A DNA stretch of 64,000 bases from Bradyrhizobium sp. dw_78 (GTDB taxonomy: Bacteria > Pseudomonadota > Alphaproteobacteria > Rhizobiales > Xanthobacteraceae). The stretch is from positions 620,001 to 684,000 of the forward strand of contig NZ_JAAVUS010000002.1 of assembly GCF_018449525.1 (NCBI RefSeq), given 5' to 3'. The notes beneath the pieces were generated by a model. The model did no database searches and was not told where the DNA came from. It was given only the letters and a program-made list of their open reading frames with translations. This document shows, piece by piece, positions 24,994 through 33,413 of the stretch. A program made the translations under genes and the position numbers. Every line of letters starts with the position of its first letter. Position 1 is the stretch's first letter.

Positions 24994-26007
24994 ATGTCGT
25001 TGTTTGAGAGACGCTCGTCACGTTCGTTCGGCGGGCGAGTGCAGCACGCGAGCAGGATGATTGCGATATCATTCGCGTTGCTTGGCGCCGTATCGCCGCT
25101 TCGCGCAGGTGATTATCCCGATCGTCCCATTCAGATTGTTGTCCCGTTTACCGCGGGCGGAAACACCGACACCATCGCGAGGGTTATTGCCGATCAGATG
25201 CAGAATTCGCTCAAGCAGCCGGTGATCGTCGTTGATAAGCCCGGAGCCGGCACGAATATCGGCGCGGAATATGTCGCCACCAGCGACCCCGACGGGTACC
25301 GGCTGCTCCTGAATGCGCCGGCTTCGTTCGTCGTCAATCAATTCATCTTCGACAGCCTGGGATACGATCCCGACACCGCCTTCACGCCGGTTTGCCTGCC
25401 CGCGCGCGTTCCGAACGTACTCGTCGTCCATCCATCGCTGGGCGTGAAAACCATTCAGCAACTGATCGACAAGATCAAAGCCAATCCGGGAATGATCCAA
25501 TACGCCACGGCCGGAATCGGCACCACCAGCCACCTGTCCGGCGCACTGTTTGCGGAAATGGCGGGATTGGATACGACCGCGGTGCCGTATAAGGGCACCT
25601 CGCAATCGGTAACAGATCTGGTCGCCGGTCGCGTCGGATTCACCATCGATAATCTGGGCCCCATCCTGCCGTTCATCGAGTCCGGTCAGTTGATCGCGCT
25701 TGGCGTCTCGACCAAGGATCCCGTCGACATCCTTCCCAACGTTCCCCCGATCAACACGGTGCTCAAAGGCTACGAGCTCAGTCCCTGGAACGCGCTGGTG
25801 GCGCCGGCGAAAACGCCAGACAATATCATCCATCTGATCGGACGCGAATGCGACCGGATCGTGCATCTCCCCGACGTCGCTGAAAAGATAAAAGCGCTTG
25901 GCTCGGATCCCGTTGGCGGTACGCCCGAAGAGCTGGCGGACTTCCTGAAAGCCGAACGGCCCCGATGGGAAGCCGCGATCAAGGCCGCGAAAATCCCGAA
26001 GCAATAA
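24994..26007 (+). CDS. TctC/Bug-type periplasmic solute-binding protein
   Basis: The 337-residue protein has an N-terminal signal peptide (basic start, hydrophobic IAISFALLGAVSPLRA, cleavage around residue 38) followed by the Bug family start YPDRPIQIVVPFTAGGNTD. GKPGAG-type and PYKGTSQSVTDLVAGR blocks confirm the family. These receptors bind carboxylates for tripartite tricarboxylate transporters, but no TctA/TctB membrane genes are present in the window, as is common for orphan Bug proteins. The operator-like dyad upstream suggests control by the adjacent IclR protein. Confidence 0.9.
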   Translation: MSLFERRSSRSFGGRVQHASRMIAISFALLGAVSPLRAGDYPDRPIQIVVPFTAGGNTDTIARVIADQMQNSLKQPVIVVDKPGAGTNIGAEYVATSDPDGYRLLLNAPASFVVNQFIFDSLGYDPDTAFTPVCLPARVPNVLVVHPSLGVKTIQQLIDKIKANPGMIQYATAGIGTTSHLSGALFAEMAGLDTTAVPYKGTSQSVTDLVAGRVGFTIDNLGPILPFIESGQLIALGVSTKDPVDILPNVPPINTVLKGYELSPWNALVAPAKTPDNIIHLIGRECDRIVHLPDVAEKIKALGSDPVGGTPEELADFLKAERPRWEAAIKAAKIPKQ

Positions 26008-26011
26008 GCTA

Positions 26012-26100
26012 GAGCCCGGTTCTGATTCAATCAGAACCGGGCTCACCTCTTTTGTTTTGACGCGTTATCTTCACGCGAACCGGAAGCCGCCTCGCTCGAA
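26012..26100. repeat. Intergenic palindromic repeat with terminator-like hairpin (copy 1)
   Basis: A perfect 33-bp palindrome (26012-26044; 16-bp arms, one central base, core GGTTCTGATTCAATCAGAAC) is followed by GTTTTGACGCGTTATC and TTCACGCGAACCGGAAG. The same hairpin core and trailing sequence recur at 54453-54533, so this is a dispersed element. It sits between convergent genes and could terminate both. Confidence 0.75.
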
Positions 26101-26112
26101 ACACCATCGCTA

Positions 26113-27318
26113 TCATCGATGCGTGCGCGATCCGTAACGCGCACCAATCGGCCAGGTCCACATCTGCGCCCCTTCGACGACGTGATAGAATGCGTGCAGA
26201 TTGACGGTCGGGTCGCAATGGCTCGCGCCCAGCAACACCCTCTGACCGAGCCGGGGCTGCGCGGCTCCCTCGGGAAATGTCAGAATCCCGTGCTCGTCAC
26301 CGGCGAAGCGATAGATCGCGCCATCGGCCGCGCCGAGGATTTTGCACGGCACAGGCCCGTTCGTTGCCAGGGCCTTGGTTCCCGCATCAACCGTAACCTC
26401 ATTGACCCGGTTTACTGAAACAACGGTCGCCATCACGAACAGGCTCGGTTCAAACGGCGGACCCGCGCCGGTCTCATCGACAATGCGCGAATAGTCGGCA
26501 TCCATGAAAACATAAGACCCCACCTGAAGCTCGCTGTAGGGACCGGCGCTGTCCTGAACATGCGTTCCCGTTCCGCTTCCCGTGATGATCGCAGGGCGGA
26601 GGTTTATTTCCGCCAGGGCCGCGGCGAAATTCCTGAGTATCAGCGCGGCCTTTTCGGCCGCTGCTCGCCGGGCCAGCGGTTCGGGAATATGCTGAGCGTT
26701 GCCCGCAAAACCCTGAATGCCGGCGAACCGAAGTTGGGGATGTGACGCTATGGCGCGAGCCAGGGCTACCCCCTCCGCAATGCCGGTCACCCCGGTACGG
26801 GCTTGCCCGACATCGGTATCCACGACCATCGCAAGAGGCGGGTCGCCCGCAGCAACCGCATTGGCGGCGGCACGAACCTGTTCGATGTGATCGATGGCGA
26901 TGGTGAGCGGGCTCTTGCGATGGAGAGCCGCCAACCGCGCGAACTTGGCGGGATCGACGACCGGCGCGGTCAGCAGCAAATTCGCCAGGCCGGCTGCGGC
27001 GAGCATTTCCGCCTCGGCGACTGTCGCGCATGCGATGCCGAGCGCCCCTGCCTCGATCTGCAACCGCGCGATCTCGACCGATTTGTGGGTCTTGGCGTGC
27101 GGCCGCAGGCTCACACCTGATCGCCTGGCCATCGCGGCCATCTTCTCGATGTTGCGCCGGAGCGCCGCCAAATCGACGACAAGCGCCGGCGTCTCGACTT
27201 CGCGGAGAATGGTATCGAACTGCAGAACGGCTAGCCCCCTTTTATGAGAACCATGATCATTGCACCGCGGTCGGGGCCCAGCCCCCACCGCTTGAACCAT
27301 GCCGGATGGCAGGCTCAC
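26113..27318 (-). CDS. D-threonine-aldolase/DSD1-like PLP enzyme
   Basis: The 401-residue protein has the alanine-racemase-type PLP barrel. The lysine is in LRPHAKTHKS (near residue 70), preceded by the ETPALVVDLAALRRNI entry block, and a C-terminal metal-binding HCDP motif appears in GASHCDPTVNLHAFY. This pattern is that of D-threonine aldolase, D-serine dehydratase and related enzymes. The start is a GTG at 27318 whose GTGA overlaps the stop of the luciferase-like gene, so it is co-translated as the last gene of a minus-strand operon (M24 peptidase, LLM enzyme, this gene). The substrate is unknown. Confidence 0.82.
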   Translation of the reverse strand: MSLPSGMVQAVGAGPRPRCNDHGSHKRGLAVLQFDTILREVETPALVVDLAALRRNIEKMAAMARRSGVSLRPHAKTHKSVEIARLQIEAGALGIACATVAEAEMLAAAGLANLLLTAPVVDPAKFARLAALHRKSPLTIAIDHIEQVRAAANAVAAGDPPLAMVVDTDVGQARTGVTGIAEGVALARAIASHPQLRFAGIQGFAGNAQHIPEPLARRAAAEKAALILRNFAAALAEINLRPAIITGSGTGTHVQDSAGPYSELQVGSYVFMDADYSRIVDETGAGPPFEPSLFVMATVVSVNRVNEVTVDAGTKALATNGPVPCKILGAADGAIYRFAGDEHGILTFPEGAAQPRLGQRVLLGASHCDPTVNLHAFYHVVEGAQMWTWPIGARYGSRTHR

Positions 27319-28316
27319 TTGATATGCGGCATGACCTCTTCGGCGAACCAGTGCATCTGCTCGAGCAGTTCGTCCTGCGTATTGACGGCGACCGCCATCG
27401 CGGCACAGTGATCGACGCCCATCGCCTTCAGCTGATAGATCTTGTCAATGATCGATTGCGGCGATCCGACGAGGTTCGCAGTGACCTGATAGGCCGGATC
27501 GCGGCCGGTATGCGCCAGCGACACGCGATGGGCGACGAGACCGCTCTTCATATAGGTCTGTTCGGCCGCTTCCTGCGTTTTCCCGACCAGCAGGGAGAAT
27601 TGGGGCGCGATCTCGATTTCCTTCGGATCGCGTCCGACCGCCTCCGCATGCTTGTGCAGCGCCTGGATCCGCTCGGCTACCTCGTGGAACGGCCGCCAGC
27701 CGGGAAGCCAGCCCTGTCCGATCTCAGCGGCCCGCTCGACCGCCTTGAGATTGTGGCCGCCGATATAGAGCGGAAACGGGCTCTGCTTCGGCTTCGGAAA
27801 CATCTCGATGTTCCGGTACGAATAATATTTCCCGCTGAAGGACGACACCTTTTCGGTCGTCAGCTTGTGGAATATCTGGAGCCCCTCTTCCATCATGTCG
27901 CCGCGATGGGGATGCGGGTACCGATCGCCGACCCAGGACTCGAATTCCTCCCGATATGCGCCAAGGCCGACCGCCATCATGAACCGTCCGCCGGACATCT
28001 GATCGATCGTCGCGATTTGCTTGGTCAAATAGACCGGCTCCCGGTTCGGCATGACCAGGAGCGCGGTGCCGACCCGAAGCTTTGTGGTCGCCTGCGCAAT
28101 CATCGCCAGCGTGATCAGGACGTCGTAGAAATTCGGCGAATCCTTGAAGTGCTCGCGCACATAGTTCGGCGGCGTAATGTGGTCGTTGCCCCACACCGAG
28201 TCATAGCCCAGCTTCTCGGCGAGCTGCGACTGACGCACCAGATCCTGCGGCGCGCAGAAATTCACGGGATAGGCAAGGCCTTCATATCCGGTGGAAAGGC
28301 AAATCGAGAACTTCAT
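27315..28316 (-). CDS. Luciferase-like (LLM) oxidoreductase, possibly F420-dependent
   Basis: This 333-residue TIM-barrel protein belongs to the bacterial-luciferase-like family. Landmarks are AEKLGYDSVWGNDHI near residue 33, the VGTALLVMPNREPVYLTKQIATIDQMSGGRFMMAVGLG region (about 77-118) and PLYIGGHNLKAVERAAEIGQGWLPG. Members use reduced FMN or F420. The complete F420 gene set 4 kb away makes F420 plausible, but the cofactor is not proven by sequence. It lies between the M24 peptidase gene (53-nt gap) and the aldolase-like gene (GTGA overlap). Confidence 0.8.
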   Translation of the reverse strand: MKFSICLSTGYEGLAYPVNFCAPQDLVRQSQLAEKLGYDSVWGNDHITPPNYVREHFKDSPNFYDVLITLAMIAQATTKLRVGTALLVMPNREPVYLTKQIATIDQMSGGRFMMAVGLGAYREEFESWVGDRYPHPHRGDMMEEGLQIFHKLTTEKVSSFSGKYYSYRNIEMFPKPKQSPFPLYIGGHNLKAVERAAEIGQGWLPGWRPFHEVAERIQALHKHAEAVGRDPKEIEIAPQFSLLVGKTQEAAEQTYMKSGLVAHRVSLAHTGRDPAYQVTANLVGSPQSIIDKIYQLKAMGVDHCAAMAVAVNTQDELLEQMHWFAEEVMPHIK

Positions 28317-28369
28317 GGCTTGGGTACTCCTTCAATTCGATCCGGACGGCCGTAAATCGGTGCGATGTT

Positions 28370-29557
28370 CTAGAGGATTCTCAACCCCGTGGGCAGGGAC
28401 ATCAGCGACTCGGCGCCATCCTTCGTGACCCTGACCATGTCCTCGACCTGCAATCCTGCGAAGCCAAGCTCGTAATAGGGGGTTTCGACGCAGATCACCA
28501 TGTCTTCCTCGAGAACATCGACCGAGCTCGCGGCGATGTTCGGCGGATCGTATCCATCGACACCGATGCCGTGTCCGACATGGCTGCGCGCGAAATGCGG
28601 AATGCCTTCCCGCTGGACCGTGGCGACGATTTCCTGGAACAGATCGGCGACCTTCAAGCCCGGCTTGATGATGTCGTAACCGCGCAGCACGCCCTTTTCG
28701 ACCGCGGCGTAGTATTTCCTGATCTTCTCTCCCGGATCGCCCAGCGCCGCGCCGCGCGACATGTCGGAACGATAATGGCGGTAGCGGCCGCCGACGTCGA
28801 AGCGGATCAGATCGCCCTTCTTCAACTTCCGGTCCGACGGCTGCACGTTGATCATCGCGCTGCGATTGCCGAATCCGATACAGCCGACGACCGGAGCGGC
28901 GTCATTCTCGGCGAGATGGGCGTTGAACTTCCGCAACATCTCCCGCTCGGTAACGCCCTCCTTCGCGATCGACAGGGCGGCGTCGATGGCGCCCTCGGTC
29001 ACCCGGGCGGCGCGCTTCAGTATTTCGATCTCCTGGGGCGTCTTGATCGAACGAACCCGCTCGAACAGCGAAAAACACCGCACGAACTTGATGTCCGGAA
29101 ACGCGGCGGTCAGCTGCTCCATGCACTGGGGCGTGATGCCCATTTCGTCGATGCCGACCGTTCCGCGCTCGATGCCGCGCTCTTTCATCGCGCTGACCAG
29201 CGCGTCGACCGAATCCTTATAGGCCTTGCTGCTGAACAGCCGATGCTGAAGCTCGTCGGCGGCATCGAGCTGGGCGGACTTGTCGGTATCGATCTGGAAG
29301 TAGCCGTATCTGCGGATGTCGCTGACCCACGGCATCTGGTCCGGGACCAGATCCAGCAAACCCGAGTTCACGATGATGCAGGGCTGATGGCTGTCGCCTG
29401 GGAACAACACATAGGCCTGCGGACCGCGCCGGACCCATTGCGACATCGCCCAAAAGCCGCTGAGATATGTCACGTTCTCCGCGCAGGTCGCGATGACGGC
29501 GTCGAACCCGTCCTTCCGCATCAACGCCTTCAGCCGCGGAACATTCGCCAGCATCAC
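28370..29557 (-). CDS. M24 family metallopeptidase (creatinase/Xaa-Pro peptidase-like)
   Basis: The 395-residue protein has a creatinase-type N-terminal domain (about 1-150) and the pita-bread catalytic domain. All five expected metal ligands are seen: Asp in RFDVGG, Asp in YRSDMSR, His in GHGIGVDGYD, Glu in CVETPYYE and Glu in LQVEDMV, so it should bind two metals as a hydrolase, rather than being a creatinase that has lost them. It would cleave an amide or peptide bond next to a proline-like ring nitrogen. It heads a minus-strand operon divergent from the molybdenum hydroxylase genes. Confidence 0.88.
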   Translation of the reverse strand: MMLANVPRLKALMRKDGFDAVIATCAENVTYLSGFWAMSQWVRRGPQAYVLFPGDSHQPCIIVNSGLLDLVPDQMPWVSDIRRYGYFQIDTDKSAQLDAADELQHRLFSSKAYKDSVDALVSAMKERGIERGTVGIDEMGITPQCMEQLTAAFPDIKFVRCFSLFERVRSIKTPQEIEILKRAARVTEGAIDAALSIAKEGVTEREMLRKFNAHLAENDAAPVVGCIGFGNRSAMINVQPSDRKLKKGDLIRFDVGGRYRHYRSDMSRGAALGDPGEKIRKYYAAVEKGVLRGYDIIKPGLKVADLFQEIVATVQREGIPHFARSHVGHGIGVDGYDPPNIAASSVDVLEEDMVICVETPYYELGFAGLQVEDMVRVTKDGAESLMSLPTGLRIL

Positions 29558-29580
29558 CGTAAACCCCCTCGATATCTAGT

Positions 29581-29597
29581 GTTCTGATAATAGGAAC
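29581..29597. promoter_or_regulatory. IclR-type operator candidate near the M24 start
   Basis: GTTCTGATAATAGGAAC is a 17-bp pseudopalindrome 24 bp upstream of the M24 peptidase ATG (29557). It matches the GTKCYGATWATMGGMAC pattern shared by four sites in this window. Confidence 0.55.
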
Positions 29598-29651
29598 GAC
29601 GTTTCATTAAATTGGTCCGCGCCGCGTGCTGTGTCAACCAGGAAGGAAAAT

Positions 29652-29675
29652 TGACACCCGAATTTCGCGGTGTCA
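29652..29675. promoter_or_regulatory. Inverted repeat overlapping a TTGACA element
   Basis: TGACACC (29652-29658) and GGTGTCA (29669-29675) form an inverted repeat around 10 bp. The left arm overlaps TTGACA, a candidate -35 for the rightward molybdenum hydroxylase operon. It could be a second protein-binding site. Confidence 0.35.
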
Positions 29676-29692
29676 TGTTGGATCGAAACATC

Positions 29693-29709
29693 GTTCTGAT
29701 TATCGGAAC
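29693..29709. promoter_or_regulatory. IclR-type operator candidate upstream of coxM
   Basis: GTTCTGATTATCGGAAC is the closest relative of the 29581 site and lies 50 bp before the GTG of the FAD subunit gene. The two sites bracket the divergent promoter region, centre to centre 112 bp apart. Confidence 0.58.
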
Positions 29710-29758
29710 GATGGTGTGACTGAAAAATCCATGCCGCAAGACCGGGAATGCGCTTGAC

Positions 29759-30628
29759 GTGAAGTTTCCCCCACTCAGGTATCTGACGCCGCAATCGCTC
29801 GACGAAGCCATCGCGCTTCTGGAACAGCACGGCGCGGACGCCAAGCTGTTGAGCGGCGGCCAAAGCCTGATGCCGATGCTGGCGTTTCGGCTGGCATCGT
29901 GCAGCATCCTGATCGATCTCAAATTCGTTCCCGGTCTCGATCGCATCACCGTTACCGATCGCGGCGTCGAACTCGGCTCAAGGGTGCGCTGGCGCGATAT
30001 TGAGCACGATGTTCGTTTGCCAACCGTCCAGCCCCTGCTCTCGATGGCGGTAAAGCACATCGCCCATTACGCGATACGAAATCGGGGAACGGTGGGCGGC
30101 AGCCTGGCGCATGGCGACCCCGCCTCCGAACTGCCGGCGCTTGCCGTCGCATGCGGCGCGACGATCGCTATTGCCGGGCCGAACGGCCGGCGATCGCTGC
30201 CGGCGGAAGAATTCTTCCTCTTTCCTCTGATCACCGCGCTCGAGCCGAATGAAGTGATCGTTTCCCTGCACTTTCCGCCCTGGCCGAAAGCGCGGAGCTT
30301 CGGCTTTCAGGAATTCTCGCGCCGCAGGGGAGACTTTGCCATGGCCGGCGCCATCGTCTTCTTCGACCAGGACAAGGATCAAAACATCTGTTCGCCCCAT
30401 ATCGGCGCGTTCGGCATCGCCGATACGCCGTTGCGGCTGGGCGAGGCGGAAAAATTCCTGCTGGGCAACCGCGCGGGCTCGCGGATTTTTGAAGAAGCCG
30501 CCGCGCACGGCGTTCGGAACGTCGATGTCAGAGCCGATATCCACGCCGATTCCGACTATCGTCGGGCGCTGCTCGCAACCCTTGTCAATCGCGCGCTGGT
30601 GGAAGCCGCGCAACGGACCAGCCCATGA
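29759..30628 (+). CDS. Molybdenum hydroxylase FAD subunit (CoxM-like)
   Basis: The 289-residue protein is the FAD-binding medium subunit of a xanthine-dehydrogenase-family enzyme. GADAKLLSGGQSLMPMLAFRLA near residue 26 and IRNRGTVGGSLAHGDPASELPAL near residue 104 are the two FAD-binding glycine motifs. It starts with GTG at 29759; no ATG fits. It passes electrons from the iron-sulfur subunit to an acceptor. Its stop overlaps the next ATG (ATGA). Confidence 0.92.
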   Translation: MKFPPLRYLTPQSLDEAIALLEQHGADAKLLSGGQSLMPMLAFRLASCSILIDLKFVPGLDRITVTDRGVELGSRVRWRDIEHDVRLPTVQPLLSMAVKHIAHYAIRNRGTVGGSLAHGDPASELPALAVACGATIAIAGPNGRRSLPAEEFFLFPLITALEPNEVIVSLHFPPWPKARSFGFQEFSRRRGDFAMAGAIVFFDQDKDQNICSPHIGAFGIADTPLRLGEAEKFLLGNRAGSRIFEEAAAHGVRNVDVRADIHADSDYRRALLATLVNRALVEAAQRTSP

Positions 30629-31110
30629 CCTCGGCACCGATTACAGTCACGATAAACGGCGCCAGGAAGACGCTGAACGTATCCTCCCGCATCACGCTCG
30701 CCGACGCCTTGCGCGATGTCGCGCGTCTCACCGGAACGCATGTCGGCTGCGAGCACGGCGTCTGCGGCGCATGCACTGTCATCATTGACGGCCTTGCCGT
30801 CCGTTCCTGCCTGATGCTGGCGGTTCAGGCGGCGGGCTCCGAGATCACGACCGTCGAAGGCTTGGCTAACAAGGGCGAGTTTTCGGCGCTGCAAGCCTCG
30901 TTCCGCAAGCACCACGCGGTTCAATGCGGCTTCTGCACGCCGGGCATCCTGACGACCATGCATGCCCTTCTGAGGGAAGAACCGGACGCCGACGAGGAGC
31001 GCATCCGCGATGTCCTGTCCGGCAATATCTGCCGCTGCACCGGCTACGTTCAGATCGTGGAAGCCGTCATGGAGGCGCGCGCAAGTTATTCCCGCGGATC
31101 CGCCGCATGA
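30625..31110 (+). CDS. Molybdenum hydroxylase 2Fe-2S subunit (CoxS-like)
   Basis: This 161-residue protein has both expected clusters: the plant-type one with Cys42, Cys47, Cys50 and Cys62 (CEHGVCGAC), and the C-terminal one with Cys101, Cys104, Cys136 and Cys138 (CGFC and CRC). It carries electrons from the molybdopterin cytosine dinucleotide centre to FAD. It is overlapped by ATGA junctions on both sides, so the three subunits are translated in step in the order M-S-L. Confidence 0.94.
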   Translation: MTSAPITVTINGARKTLNVSSRITLADALRDVARLTGTHVGCEHGVCGACTVIIDGLAVRSCLMLAVQAAGSEITTVEGLANKGEFSALQASFRKHHAVQCGFCTPGILTTMHALLREEPDADEERIRDVLSGNICRCTGYVQIVEAVMEARASYSRGSAA

Positions 31111-33413
31111 CGAGATCAAACGCCTATATCGGCAGCCCGCTCGACAGAATCGAGGATCTGCGTCTGCTCGCGGGCGCCGGCACGTTTGTCGGCGATCTCA
31201 AGCCGGACAACCTGCTCTATGCCGTGATCCTGCGAAGTCCGATTTCCCATGGGCGAATCCGGAAGATCGGGACTGCGGCGGCCAGATCGTTGCAGGGCGT
31301 GGCAGCCGTCATTACCGCGGCCGAAATCGGCGAGGTTCCCATCATTCCGGTTCGACAGCATGGCAAGCCGGAAGGAGAGCCCTATCGGCAGCCCGTGATC
31401 GCGGGTGAAAAGGTTCGCTATGTCGGCGAGCCGGTCGCCGTCGTTATTGCTTCGGAACAATGCATCGCGGAGGATGCCGCCGAGCTCATTGAACTGGAAA
31501 TCGACGAACTTCCCGCGGTTGCGACCCACGAGATCGCCGCGCGTGACCAGACGCTGCTGTTTGAAAACACCGTCACCAATCTGGCGACGACCTTTTACGC
31601 CCGGATGGGCGATGCCGACATGGCCTTCGCGACGGCGGAATACAAACGGAAGGAAAAGTTCAGCGTTCATCGGCATACCGCCTCGCCGATGGAAACGCGC
31701 GGCCTGCTGGCCGAATGGAATCCCGAACTGCAACGGATGGTGGTCAGCGGCGCAACCAAGGTGCCGTTCTTCAACCGGAACGTCGTCGCCGAAATGCTGC
31801 GATTGCAACCGTCACAGGTCGATTTGATCGAGGTCGATGTTGGCGGCGGCTTCGGCGCACGGGGCGAATTCTATCCCGAGGATTTTCTGATTCCATTCGC
31901 CGCGCGCTATGTCGGCGGAAACGTCCGATGGGTCGAAGACCGGCGTGAACATCTGATGGCGATGAACCATGCCCGCGAGATGTATGCGGACCTGGAAATT
32001 GCCTGCCGCAAGGATGGCACCCTGGTCGGCGTCAGGGGCCGCATCGATATCGATCTCGGCGCCTATGTGCGAACCAACGGCTTCACCACGCCGCGTAACG
32101 TGGTGCAATTCGTTTCGGGACCGTATCTGATCCCGAATATTGCCATCGATGCCTTTTCCTACCTGACCAGCAAGACACCGACCGGGACCTATCGCGGTCC
32201 GGGCCGCTATGAGGCGAGCTTCTTTTGCGAACGGCTGCTGGACATGGCGGCCAATGATCTCGGCATTGACCCTGCGGAATTTCGTCTGAAGAATCTGATC
32301 CCGGAGGATCAGCTGCCGCGCCCGCTCGCGACCATGGCCGGTCTCGATCGCACATGGCAGACCGAACTCGACAACGGCGCCTATGGTGTCGTCATGGAGC
32401 GATGCCTCAAGGAATTCGGCTGGGAAGAAAAGAAGAAGCTTCAAGGCCAATTGATCGATGGACGCTATCACGGCATCGCCGTCGGCAATTTCGTCGAGGG
32501 CGGCGCCGGCGGCAGGTTCGAAAACGCCCGGATGACAATCGAGAAGGGCGGAACTGTCACCGTCGCGGTCGGCTCGACGGCTTTAGGGCAAGGGCTTCAG
32601 ACCATCTTGAGTCAGATCGCCGCCGACGCGCTTTCGATGCCGATCGAACGAATACGGCTGCTGCATGGATCGACGACGTTGGTCACGCAGGGTTTCGGAT
32701 CATTCCATTCGCGCTCGACCGTGATGGGAGGGTCTGCCATTCTGCTGGCGGCCGAAGCGCTGGTTGCCCTGCTGCGCGATAAGGGCGCAAGCCATTTCGG
32801 CTGCGAGCCCGACCAGGTCTCGGTTTCGGACGGGTATGTGTACTACGGGACGAAATCGATGGAATTCTCCGCCTTTGCCGGATCGGAGGTCGAACGGCAG
32901 TTCGAGAACCGCAAGCTGACCTACAGCTATGGGAGCCATACGGCTCACGTTGCGGTCGATCCCGGCACCGGGCATGTCGAGCTGCTCGATTACATGACGG
33001 TGGACGATGTCGGCCGCATCATCAACCCGGCGACGCTCCACGGCCAGATTCTCGGCGCCATCGTCCAGGGACTGGGCAGCACCTTTCTCGAACATTTGCA
33101 ATATGACGAGAATGGACAGTTGTTGACCGGCTCGCTTGCCGACTATCTTTTGCCAACCGCGACCGACTTCCCCAATATTCGCGGCATTTCGCTCGGCCTT
33201 CGCCCCTGCCCGAACAATCCTCTTGGCGCGAAGGGCGCCGGCGAGGGTGGCCTGATCGCGGTCGGCGGCGTAATTGGAAATGCGATAGCGGCTGCGCTGC
33301 GGTCGATGTCGGTCGAACCGCGGGACCTGCCCCTGTCGCCGCCGCAGATCTGGAGACTGATCCAGCAGGCCAAGGCATCGAACCATAACCCCAAGATGAA
33401 TGAGCAATCGTGA
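31107..33413 (+). CDS. Molybdenum hydroxylase large subunit (form II CoxL-like)
   Basis: The 768-residue subunit binds the molybdenum cofactor. The active-site loop reads GTYRGPGRYE near residue 358, which is the form II/general type and not the cysteine-containing loop of true CO dehydrogenase, so CO oxidation is unlikely. The catalytic glutamate is Glu713 in GAKGAGEGG. FGSFHSRSTVMGG is a cofactor-binding block. The ATG at 31107 overlaps the CoxS stop; a longer open frame from 30924 runs inside coxS. Likely reaction: hydroxylation of a nitrogen heterocycle or aldehyde using water. The substrate is unknown. Confidence 0.92.
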   Translation: MTRSNAYIGSPLDRIEDLRLLAGAGTFVGDLKPDNLLYAVILRSPISHGRIRKIGTAAARSLQGVAAVITAAEIGEVPIIPVRQHGKPEGEPYRQPVIAGEKVRYVGEPVAVVIASEQCIAEDAAELIELEIDELPAVATHEIAARDQTLLFENTVTNLATTFYARMGDADMAFATAEYKRKEKFSVHRHTASPMETRGLLAEWNPELQRMVVSGATKVPFFNRNVVAEMLRLQPSQVDLIEVDVGGGFGARGEFYPEDFLIPFAARYVGGNVRWVEDRREHLMAMNHAREMYADLEIACRKDGTLVGVRGRIDIDLGAYVRTNGFTTPRNVVQFVSGPYLIPNIAIDAFSYLTSKTPTGTYRGPGRYEASFFCERLLDMAANDLGIDPAEFRLKNLIPEDQLPRPLATMAGLDRTWQTELDNGAYGVVMERCLKEFGWEEKKKLQGQLIDGRYHGIAVGNFVEGGAGGRFENARMTIEKGGTVTVAVGSTALGQGLQTILSQIAADALSMPIERIRLLHGSTTLVTQGFGSFHSRSTVMGGSAILLAAEALVALLRDKGASHFGCEPDQVSVSDGYVYYGTKSMEFSAFAGSEVERQFENRKLTYSYGSHTAHVAVDPGTGHVELLDYMTVDDVGRIINPATLHGQILGAIVQGLGSTFLEHLQYDENGQLLTGSLADYLLPTATDFPNIRGISLGLRPCPNNPLGAKGAGEGGLIAVGGVIGNAIAAALRSMSVEPRDLPLSPPQIWRLIQQAKASNHNPKMNEQS

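Noticed and set aside
31107..33413. Carbon monoxide dehydrogenase as the function of the molybdenum hydroxylase
   Set aside because: The active-site loop is of the general type without the CO-specific cysteine.
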